The notes under the pieces are model-generated. The model was not told where the DNA came from and did no database searches. It saw only the letters and a list, made by a program, of their open reading frames with translations. From positions 1-64,000 of the forward strand of contig CM030733.1 in assembly GCA_018127085.1 (NCBI GenBank): DNA of 64,000 nucleotides, read 5' to 3'. Shown here in pieces: positions 48,598 to 57,956 of this stretch. The position numbers and the translations under genes are program-made. Origin of the DNA: Pneumocystis sp. 'macacae'. Its lineage: Eukaryota; Ascomycota; Pneumocystomycetes; Pneumocystales; Pneumocystaceae. Numbering within the stretch: position 1 is the first letter of the stretch; every line of letters starts with the position of its first letter.

Positions 48598-49782
48598 TTA
48601 AACATCTCTATATGTTTTCTGCTGATATTCATATAACTTTCTTGCTACGTCATGATTAATTGGATAAGATTCGCCAGTTCCAAGACTAAAATATCAATTA
48701 GAAATAAGTAATAAACTGTAGTCATACTGTTTAGAAATTGGAAGAAACCATAATATTTTATTAGAACCCATAACTTGATTCCAATTTTTTTTCCATCCAA
48801 GATCAAAAGCATTTCCAATATCTATTTTCGATTCAAAAGTATTATTATAATTTAAGCGGTTAGTAATGTAATGAGTTTGTTTAAGAGCCTCAATGGTAGT
48901 AAGATTACGGAAAACTAAAAAGAAGTGCCAAATTGTAAACCCCCCTAAAGTAATAGCAAAAACACCTGAAATAACAAGTAAAAGGATCCAATTAACTGAT
49001 ATTTTTTTTGAAGTCCCATCAAAAATTATCACAAATTTATAAAGAATAATTAAAGATGATATAAAAAGATAAAACGAATATATTGAAATATAAATAAGAA
49101 ACAGAAAAAAATGTTTATAATTAGCAAATCCTATGCAATTAGAAAACCATGGACCTGCACAATATATTAAAAATAATATATAATAGCAAAAATATAATAA
49201 ATACAATGATGATCCATTTCTAATAACATGTTAATAATAAAGAGACAAAAAAAACCTACTAAGAACACAGCGATTACAAATAGAACAGTGATGAGTACGA
49301 TCAGGCTATAGAACCAATCAATGATATAAGTTAATAATAAAAAGTACCTTTAATGCTTCACATTTATTACAAAAACGAGGTGATCCATTTTGTTTTACTG
49401 AAATAAAGGCCGAATAGTTATATGGTGCAATATGAATATATCCATTATTCTATTAATTTTTTAATATAAATTTTTTATAAAATTCATAATAACATTACAT
49501 TTTGAGGAGAACCAGGAAATGTAAAAGAAGTAGCAGTGTAGCACCAACAACAGAAACCAAAACCAATAATAACAAAAAAAATCAAAATAATACCTATTAT
49601 TATAAGTTTTAAAATAATAAAAGATATATTCAAAAACTAAAAAAAATTGGAACAGTCTGAATACAAACAATCCAAATGTAAACCCAGAGAGACCATGATA
49701 ATAAGCCATAAACAATAATACGTGGAATATATACTGCTGTTTTATAAAAATATCTTTTTAAATTCACGTTAAAAAGTGGCAT
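48598..49782 (-). CDS. PFA3: DHHC palmitoyltransferase, Pfa3 type
   Basis: S-acylates membrane proteins (yeast Pfa3 acts at the vacuole on Vac8). ATG at 49782 (MPLFNVNLKRYF), followed by hydrophobic segments (IPRIIVYGLLSWSLWVYIWI; IILIFFVIIGFGFCC). The Cys-rich domain is spread over small exons: [24 protein letters not shown] (49.27-49.38 kb), then KMDHH and CPWFSNCIGFANYKHF joined across a 5' splice site inside the catalytic Cys codon, restoring DHHCPW. Further membrane segments follow, then the NAFDLGWKKNWNQVMG...WFLPIS motif typical of Pfa3/ZDHHC2-15 enzymes. The last exon (LGTGESYPIN...) ends RKLYEYQQKTYRDV, stop at 48598-48600. Confidence 0.88.
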
Positions 49783-50775
49783 TTAATATTGGTATAAAAC
49801 TCGAGAAGTACTTAAGATAAAAAAAGCTAATCAGTCTTTCATATCAAATAAAATAAATAAGATAATTTTAAAGAGGGAATGTGCATATTTTAATATCTCT
49901 ATATATGCTGAATATAAAGTTACTTACAATTTTTTCTATACATCAATTATTTCATTTACTTTACAGTCTTTTTATTTATTCATGTAATGTATCCATTGCA
50001 TGAAACGCTTTTATCTTGAGATAAAAACGCGATTAATATGGAATATTTATCTCAGAACAGTGTTTGACACATGTACTATTTGTAGAATCGTACTATGCTC
50101 AAAGTGGTTCTTTAATGGTTTTTAAGAAAAAAACGATAAGATTAAAGCCATATTTTATAATAACTATATTGAAAAAAAGTATATAATATTATAAAATAAT
50201 AAGTTAATTGAATATACTCGAATGATCCAAATAATTATAATATTAAAAATATAATTTAAAATATCTTAAAAAAAAATATATTAAAGCATATTTTTAGTAG
50301 AAAATAAGGTTTTATATTATATTATAAATAATGTATAAAATAGAATTTTTAATAAATAAAAATGTTAAATGAAATTAATATAAAATTATGAATCATAATC
50401 ATTTTTAATAAAAATACATATAAGTTTTTAATAAGCATGATATACAAAGTTATATCTTTAATTTTCCATAATATAATATAAAAAAAATTTATAGTTAATT
50501 CTGATTTAAACATTAAAAAAAATATTTCAGTTAGCATTTTATAAATTTGAAAATAACTAAATATATAAATTATGAGAATAAAATTAGAATATTTTAAAAA
50601 TGTAAATTTACTTAAAGAGATTCTCGCAAAAATATTATAAATCATTTTAGTTAATATATTTTATTTCAATCTTTTTATAACTAAAAACTAATTAATATGT
50701 TTTTCAAATAAAGTTTTATATAAAAATATTAAATAGAATAAACTAAAGAATTTATTTGTTAATAAATTCCTCAAT
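49783..50775. other. 1 kb spacer with a less AT-rich core at about 49.96-50.12 kb
   Basis: Mostly very AT-rich. The core (about 49960-50120) has higher GC and contains the perfect inverted repeat TTTTATCTTGAGATAAAA near 50010. I could not match it to a known RNA family and it has no open frame of note. A 98-codon frame at 50349-50645 is AT-driven and unsupported. Confidence 0.4.
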
Positions 50776-52345
50776 CTATTCAAATAATTGCTCTATATCA
50801 GGAGTTACTATATATTTATGCTTTATTCTACCCATTAGCCATGCCTTTTGATTTATTTTATAATCTATAGCAACAATATCTTGCAAAAACTTACAATCAC
50901 TTCCTATACTGACGTTCATTTCAACTCCTCCCCACACTATTGTTGTTTTCCCTGATCGGTGAATTTTTAGTTGCCCAATACATCCACTAGGCGGTGACCA
51001 TTGTGCAAATTTATTAGACTGATCAGAACGTGGTAATGAAAACAATTCCTGAAACTCATTTTTAGACTTAATATTATGATTCGAAGTAGGCTGATGAATA
51101 TTATTTTGTTCTGAATCTATATTTATATTTTTAATTTCAAATTCTTCAATTTTAATTTCAGGTTCTTCAATTTTGATTTTCGGTTCTTTAATTTTAATCT
51201 CTGGTTCTTCAATTTTAATCTTTATTTCTTCCGTTTCCATATCATTTTGTTTAAATAAAGTTGGCAATATTGGTGGAAATTGAAAAAAGAGTAATTCATT
51301 TGACTAATATAAATTAGAAAAAAAATTTAAGAAAAAAAGTTAACATTTTTAATATCGCTAATAAATTCATTAAGAAATTGATGTTTTAAGAGCTCAAAAT
51401 CATCCAAAACTCGCGTTCTTTCTTGATCTTCAAATAAAATATTATTACAATCATTTGTTTCATTTAAAGAATAAGCTGTAGATTTAAAAACATTTTCTTG
51501 AACACTAGATGCAAATGGTGCATGATAGACAGAGTCTGATCCGAGTTCTTTTAGTTATGAGTTAATGGAGATAAATAATATAATATACCATAAACATTTT
51601 CTAATTTATCTTTTGGAATTGCTATTTGCGTTTCTAATTCAATTCTTTCTTTAAATGCTGATTTGCATAATCCATCATTCTTTATTTGTATGAAATTGTT
51701 TTTAGAGTTATCAAAAAAACTAGATACTGGCAACATTCCGTTATAAAAGTTATTACTAGTAATTATATTTAATTTCTCCATATTGATTTTGGAAACACCA
51801 TCTTCATCACTTTCAAATAGCTCGTTTTCATCATCAAAATTCATTTCTTTTTCCATAATATTTTTTTGAGACATAGCGGCCGATTTAGAGGAATCCATTG
51901 ATAAACGTCCATGTATGTTTAAATAATCTTCTAATTCGTCTAAATTACTTAACAAAACAAATATAAAAAAAAAAGTATACTAGTTTCAACTTTAACTTTC
52001 TCATCATTAGTATTTTTTAAATCCAATAATATTCCCTGTTCTTTTTCAAATATTGATTGAAATTTTTCCTTCAAAAAATTTAAGGAAATTCAAATTTTAA
52101 AGCATAATATTACAGTAAATACCTTTTTAAGCGAAGTGTTTAATATTTCCTTCTCCCTAGAATACAATCAGTATATATTATTCATCAGAAACAATGGGAA
52201 TATATTATTACTCTCTTTTTTTTCTAGAAGCAAGTTTTGGTATAAACTTCATTTTTGTATTTTTATTAACCATATTGTCTCGTTTTTTTGGAATAATAGA
52301 ACCAAGACGCCCTTCATAGGGAGCATCTGGATCATAATTGCTCAT
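50776..52345 (-). CDS. RPC53: DNA-directed RNA polymerase III subunit RPC4 (C53)
   Basis: Subunit of the Pol III Rpc37/53 subcomplex, needed for termination and reinitiation. ATG at 52345 (MSNYDPDAPYEGRLGS). N-terminal basic motif KMKFIPKLASRKKRE, typical of RPC4 (KFxPKxxxRRRKE), split by an intron (GTAATAAT...TTCTAG). A poorly conserved acidic middle follows. The last exon has four or five repeats of the type EPEIKIK/EEPEIKIE at about residues 12-45 of that exon, then the conserved C-terminal RPC4 block: FAQWSPPSGCIGQLKIHRSG, TTIVWGGVEMNVSIGSDCKF, LQDIVAID, KYIVTPDIEQLFE, stop at 50776-50778. About four introns. Confidence 0.9.
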
Positions 52346-52528
52346 TTTCCTTGATACTTAATTATTTCAATTTAAAATTACTCGATAATGTAGTTACATT
52401 CTAAAATAAGATAAAAATATATATAATAAAAGTATAAAAAATGTGATAAATACAATAAACAGTTTAAAAGAAAATAGCACTAATACGTTATAAAAAATTA
52501 TAGATAATCTAAATTAAAAAAAAAAAAC

Positions 52529-53522
52529 TTATAAGAAAAAGCGTTTAATGATGATAAAAAGTAAAACGATAATAAAAAAAGCAATGAAAATATCTATCCA
52601 AAAGGGTATAATTTCATATTTTTCCATAAAAGTAAGAGATCCTGACGATTCCGTCTTGAAAAATAAAAATAACCATCTAATAAATGATTTTATTGATATA
52701 AACAAGGAAATAATCTTATTCCTTCGACTAGTATTTTCATCCTTATAGGCAAAGGACAATTTTGGAATCTCAGGACGTGAAAAACTTTCAAATTCATTTT
52801 CCAGATCAGGAAGTATATCAATATTCTTCCGATTACATTCAGGACATATCCAGTTACGAGACCTATAATACATGAAAAAGCCTTCTAAAACAAATTAAAA
52901 ACTACTGTAAAGCTATTCTTTTTCTTTCTTTTTTGGTAAAATCTAAACCTCCAATATGTCCCTCGGCTATTAATCATTCATTAGTCTAGTTAAATAAAAT
53001 AAAGATTATTCCCTACATTTAGTAAGCATGAAATTAGAAAGACTTATTAGTGCCGTATGAACTAAAAATGAATACAAAATAAAGAAAAAATAGGAAACCT
53101 ACTTCCCCATACAGGCTGCCAAAGTTCCTCATGAAAAGACGAAATATTAAGACATATCTCTTTGTTCACCTAAAATAGTTAAATATTTTTATAAAGACTT
53201 AATTATTTACAGCAAAACGCCCATTTTCATGACAAAAGCGAAAACTAGGAGGACGAAACGGATATTCAACTGGAAGAAAAATCTTTCCATGATATCTTCC
53301 ACCGCTAAATTCTGTTCCAGGAACTCCTGGTATTGTAAAATGCCTTAAAACAAAAATTAGAAATTTTAAAAACCTTTTTTGAAAATACCATTCGAAAATA
53401 TTATCTTCCAATGGTGTTGCTACAACTTCTTTGCTACCCTCAAGTTCACGTATTTCCTGAAGAATACGTCGTACAGCTGCATTTTTTTCGTTAAAATTCT
53501 TTGTATATATGGGTTTTTCCAT
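52529..53522 (-). CDS. UBE2J1-like ER ubiquitin-conjugating enzyme (Ubc6 group), tail-anchored
   Basis: ER-associated degradation E2. ATG at 53522 (MEKPIYTKNFNEKNAAVRRILQ). The core reads PLEDNIFEW / HFTIPGVPGTEFSGGRYHGKIFLP / PFRPPSFRFCHENGRFAVN across a GT...TTTTAAG intron. The catalytic Cys is in KEICLNISSFHEELWQPVWG. Downstream exons give TALISLSNFM and EGHIGGLDFTKKERKRIAL, the UBE2J1 counterparts of TALLALIGFM and EGAIGSLDYTPEERR. Then a CxxC segment (SRNWICPECNRKNIDILPD) and a C-terminal transmembrane anchor (WIDIFIAFFIIVLLFIII) ending KRFFL. About five introns; exact borders of the middle exons are approximate. Confidence 0.88.
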
Positions 53523-53594
53523 TTTTAAGTTTTTTAAGTTTTTTAAATATTGTACTTTTTTGACGTTTTTTATCACTAAAATTTAAAACATAAA

Positions 53595-54047
53595 ATGTCT
53601 AAAATTCCAGACAATGTATTAAAAAAGGTAAATAATTTCTAAATAAGTAAAATAGTTCTTACACTATTGAAAACCAGATTGTTGGTGAAATAGAAGCACA
53701 GGCTATTGTTTCTCAAAAACAAATTACAGTTAATCGAGCAGAACGCCAAAGCAAAGAAAAAGAAAAAAAAATAGCAGAACTAATACTAAAAGAAGTATCG
53801 AATCTTAAAAGTGATACAAATGTATATAGTACTATTGGGAAAGCGTATAACATTTTTCTATATGCGATAAAGTAATGATCAATTAAATAGTTTTATAAAG
53901 GAAGATATGAATCAAGTGCAAGAAAAACTAGCAACACAAATTAAAGAGATAAATAGCGAAATTGACAATCTTAATAAAAAAATCTTATATCATGAAACAA
54001 CTCTTGCAAATACACAGCCACATATTCAACGTATCATTAATGGTTAA
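53595..54047 (+). CDS. PFD1: Prefoldin subunit 1 (beta-type)
   Basis: Subunit of the hexameric prefoldin co-chaperone that delivers actin and tubulin to CCT. Three exons: 53595-53627 (MSKIPDNVLKK), 53678-53844 (IVGEIEAQAIVSQKQITVNRAE..., with the hairpin motif SDTNVYSTIGKA), and 53891-54047 (FIKEDMNQVQEKL...HIQRIING). Introns 53628-53677 and 53845-53890. Two long coiled-coil helices flank the beta-hairpin segment. Total about 118 residues, the usual family size. It is divergently paired with the UBE2J1-like gene, 72 bp apart. Confidence 0.88.
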
Positions 54048-54095
54048 TGCTATCTTAACAATATAACCTATCTATGCAAATAATGGTTATAAATT

Positions 54096-57000
54096 TCAAT
54101 TATCAGCAATTTCCTCATTTTTCCTTAATGAGCCAAGCTTTTCTATTACATGATTATAACTTAATCCCAACTTTCCTTTGTTCTCCATAAGATATGAAAT
54201 ATACTTCTTATCCATTACACCACTTAAAATCGCTAATACTATTTTTCCAGTAATTTCACACATACATCTTTCTATAATTAAATCCTTTTTTTCATCATCT
54301 AATACGGTTAATAATTAAAAACACTGTATACATTTATTTACCATCATCCATCAACTCTTGATCAGATTCATCATCGGTTAAAAATATCACCTCTTTAGAT
54401 TCATTAAATTTAGTATATTGTTTTATATAATAATTGAGCATCAGTACTACAATATCTTGGGCCTTTTCGGGTATAATAAAAATACTCTCATCAAATGTTT
54501 GTGTCGTATTTATTTTTTTAAAATTCGAAAAAACTATATATAAGTCTATTAAGAGAAACACCGCCTTTTTATTGTTAACTATTTCCAAAAATAAAGACAA
54601 ACACTTACATGGTGTCTAATTTTATAGTATTTTCTATCCTGTACAATTAAATAAAGTTTATCAAAAAGTTTATCTCGATCTATAATTATCGCATTAAACT
54701 CTTTAGAAGGCATATTGTTTTGGTAATCTATAAGATGTTTTACTCTCCAAATGTATAACCATTTCAATGTTCGTAAAGAACTTATAATTATCTATTAGAT
54801 AAACATAAGTCTAATAAAAAGGAAACAATGGAACAACATACTTCTAGTTCATCATCGGAAGAAATTTCTCTTTCAATGATTTCAAATAAAATTGAAAAAA
54901 CGCTAAAGGACTCAGTTTCGAAAACTTGTATGCAATCGGAAATTGAAGATATGTAATCCAATCGTTTAATCGAAATGGCAAGATTTTCGATCATTTTATC
55001 CGACAAGTGAGCCGTCTTTAAATTCTAGAAAATCAACAAAGGTTTTTACTATCTCGTACCACATACTCTATTTGATTTAATATTTCTCAATTCGTTAACA
55101 ACTTCTTCCTGAATCTCTAAAATTTTTTCCCGAGTTATTGAAGCAAGTTCGTCGTATTCTTGAGCTTTAAGTAAAGACGATGCTGCCTCTTTCATTATTA
55201 AACTATTAGGATGCTTCATAAACTGTTTTCCAATCAAATCCAATAGACTTTCGTACGTTTTATTTTGACGAAAATGTTGATAAACGTTTAGTTTCATTAA
55301 TTGTTCGAGACGCAAAACAGATGTAGAGGCCTCTGTCGAAGAGGTATATTTTTTCAGCAACAATGGAACCATCTCAAGAAGAGTCCGTGAAATGCTTTCT
55401 TCATGCTCCTCTTTAACATGCAAGGACAGCTAGAGTCAGTCAGAATTGTTATTTAATAAAAAAGCGGCTACTTTTTTTTTGGATTTTATATCATAGTCCG
55501 GCGAAACAATATCCATATAAACACAGGCATAAAGGGCTTTCAAAAGCACTATTTCCTCTTTCTCAGTCGGAGCACACACCTGATAAAACTTGTATTTGGG
55601 CCCTTTGGGTGAACCGGGTTCCAAAGAAACTGCCATATGATCGTATAATAAATACTCCGACAACAACTCCCAATTCTAAAACTACCTAAGCCCCCAGACT
55701 AAACACAACGCCAATACCTTCAATTCTTCTACTTCGGGACATATTGCAGTCAAAAGAAGGTGCATCCTATCTTCAGATCTCGACTCCAAGACAATATCAA
55801 GATACTCCGTACCATAGTTTCTGCAGACCTGGTTTTCCTTATCACTCGAATCAATATGGTCTGCCGCTTCATCCAGCCAAACTAGGAGCTCTGCAATCGT
55901 CTTGTATTTGACCCATGCTATCTTGTCGAGCTCCATAGTGCCATTCTGCACACCCCCCCCCTGCTTCACTCCACCCGCTGCACCCGCCAAACCACCTATT
56001 TCCCGGACCTTGCTCTCAAACAGACCGTCCACCTTGGACAGAAAAAAAGGACTCGCCTTTTTCCGGATCTTCGGGTCTGAATCAAAAAGAAGCGTACATA
56101 CCGTGTCCACTTCCTCATCCTCCAGAAACCCACACCCCCGCACCGCATCCAGCAGCTCCAGAGACGAGCCCCGCACCCCTGCATCCGCCTCATACCGCCC
56201 CATCTCAATCAGCCGCGGCTTAAACCTCTCCGTAAAATGCCGCAGCCCCCCAACATACTCCCTGCTCCCATACAGCCGCGTAAGCACCCTCACCACCTCC
56301 TGCCGCGTCATCGGACTCTACCCCTCGTCAACACTGCCTCCACACCCAACAACAAACTACAATGTCCGACAAAACCCATCCCATGTATCGCAGATACGTC
56401 CCCTCAAAAAACACACTCGGCAGCCTCCCCATCCACTCCCCAAGTGCCTCCACACAGTCCCGCCGGATCCTTGCATCCACATCCCGGTACCGGTGCACAA
56501 AAACACTCCTCCCGTCAGTCTCTCCCCACTCCCCACTCCTCCTCCCCTACCTGTCGAACAAATCCCCCATCATCCCCTTCACCACCCCCATCTGCTCCTC
56601 CACTGCCGAGATTTTCGCCTCAATCACCCTCATCCGCTCCTTATTTGTCTCTTTCTTCTTTTTTTCTCCCTCATACTGCTTCTTTGCCCCCGCCTTCTCT
56701 CTCCCAAGACGCCCCGCCACCCCGCAGAGCCCCGTCACCACCGCCAGGCTGACCACCGTGCTTGTGTGTCTTAGTGACCGCAGCGTGCTGCTCGACATCG
56801 CCACCACCCATGTCTGCAGCTGACCCATAAAGTCCTGCTCGTCAAACAGGTGCTCCCGCTCCCCCATCTCCTCCACCAGCCGCACCCAGAACTCCCTTAT
56901 CTGCTTCTTCAGCCCCCTCAGTCCGCCCGTTTTCGAGACAATTGGGTAGTCCCGCTTCGCCTCCTGCTCAGTCCTGTCAGAGCCCGCTTTCTCCCCCAAA

Positions 57001-57524
57001 GACCCACCTTCCGCGACGCCTCTTGGATCTCCCACAGCGTCTCAGCTGCTCCGTCGCCGTCCCCAACCTCGTCTGCCCCAAGCCTCTGGTCGCTCCCGCT
57101 GCACTGCACGGTCACGTGACCGGCCCTCCATGGCTGGCTCACCTGCAGGATTCCGTTGACGAGCTCGGCCATTGCGGCGCCTCTGTCTCTCTCGTAGCCT
57201 GCAATCCAGTCCTGGACGTGCGCCTCGGCAGAGGTCTCGCGGTCGACGAGTGCGTCTGGGCGTCTTAGACGCACAGTGCTGCGCAGACCTACCAAACAGC
57301 GCGCGGCCGCTGTCTGCGGCGCTGCTGCGCCGGTCCCTGCGCACAGCCTGCCGCTCCTGCGGCGCCCGTGTGCGTGCACGACGCACTGCACGCACTGTCT
57401 CGACATAGTCGTCGCCCCCGCTGTCGGGCCCGGTGCTGCTCTCGGTCTCTGTGTCCAGGCGGGCATCCGTCTCTGCCTGGTCAGTCCTGCGCCTCGCAAC
57501 GCACATACGCAGCCCCGCAAACAT
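54096..57524 (-). CDS. SCC3: Cohesin subunit Scc3/Psc3 (SA/STAG)
   Basis: HEAT-repeat cohesin subunit that binds Scc1 and DNA. Likely start ATG 57524 (or 57506). Exon 1 57524-57293; exon 2 57255-57143 (ALVDRETSAEAHVQDWIAGY, ..MAELVNGILQ); exon 3 57103-57008 (CSGSDQRLGADEV...LWEIQEAS); exon 4 56963-56551 with the STAG domain (DYPIVSKTGGL, IREFWVRLVEEM, WVVAMSSSTLRSLRHTSTV). The next exon has the stromalin-conserved domain: VFVHRYRDVDARIRRDCVE, ALGEWMGRLPSVFFEGTYLR, YMGWVLSD. Then MTRQEVVRVLTRLYG and further helical exons, stop TGA at 54096-54098 after RKNEEIADN. Introns of 37, 39 and 44 nt are GC-rich. The 5' half is strongly GC-rich and the 3' half AT-rich. Intron 2 contains the perfect palindrome GGTCACGTGACC. 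Confidence 0.92.
57110..57121. promoter_or_regulatory. Perfect 12 bp palindrome GGTCACGTGACC in SCC3 intron 2
   Basis: An E-box-type CACGTG core, within the 39 nt intron 57104-57142 just before its 3' splice site. The same TCACGTGA core is conserved in the msg spacer blocks, and GGTCACGTGCC recurs at about 57981 at the start of the condensin gene. Binding factor unknown. Confidence 0.6.
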
Positions 57525-57632
57525 CCTGCGCTGCTGCGGCGCACGCAGCGACCGCCGCACACCGCCCTTCGCCGCCTCCAGTGTGCACTGCTCGGCCGTG
57601 CATCGTGCGCCGCACCATCCGCCTCCCGGCCC

Positions 57633-57726
57633 AGCCCTAGCCCTAACCCTCAACGCACAGCCCTAGCCCTCCGCCCTAGCCCTGCCCTGTTCCTCAAAGC
57701 CCCAACCCTGCCCTAGCCCTAACCCA
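57633..57726. repeat. Interstitial telomere-like CCCTAA/CCCTAG/CCCTG tract
   Basis: AGCCCTAGCCCTAACCCT, a 12 bp interruption, AGCCCTAGCCCTCCGCCCTAGCCCTG, a second interruption, then CAACCCTGCCCTAGCCCTAACCC. Two exact CCCTAACCC-type steps occur among CCCTAG variants. The Pneumocystis telomere repeat is TTAGGG, so this is the C-rich strand of a degenerate telomere-like repeat. Confidence 0.85.
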
Positions 57727-57780
57727 GCGGCAGAACCCTGGCCCAGCGCACAAGCCTGCTCTGTGCGGCGAGCCAGCTCA

Positions 57781-57806
57781 GCACGTCTGCCAGCGCGCAG
57801 ACGTGC
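57781..57806. repeat. Perfect inverted repeat, 9 bp stem
   Basis: GCACGTCTG, an 8 nt loop, then CAGACGTGC. It lies in the divergent promoter, 20 bp from the next hairpin. Confidence 0.85.
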
Positions 57807-57825
57807 ACAGCACAGTGCATGCCGC

Positions 57826-57849
57826 GCGCATACACCGCAGTGTATGCGC
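57826..57849. repeat. Perfect inverted repeat, 9 bp stem
   Basis: GCGCATACA, a 6 nt loop CCGCAG, then TGTATGCGC. It lies about 108 bp upstream of the condensin ATG. Confidence 0.85.
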
Positions 57850-57956
57850 TGACACTGCATACGGGTGCAGCGCAGCGCGCATGCCGTGCACACCCACCGC
57901 CGCACACCCGCCCGCGCACCCCACGCTACACTGCACAGCGGCCCACTGCTCTGTCT

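Larger units (their letters stand above)
57525..57956. promoter_or_regulatory. Divergent promoter region between SCC3 and the condensin gene
   Basis: About 430 bp between the two start codons, very GC-rich. It contains the telomere-like tract (57633-57726) and two perfect hairpins (57781-57806 and 57826-57849), plus several GTGCAC and GCATGC-like palindromes. The head-to-head arrangement suggests co-regulation. Confidence 0.65.

Noticed and set aside
57276..57716. Ala/Pro/Arg-rich + strand frames over the SCC3 5' end
   Set aside because: Shadow frames in GC-rich DNA. The minus strand gives family-true Scc3 exons joined in phase.
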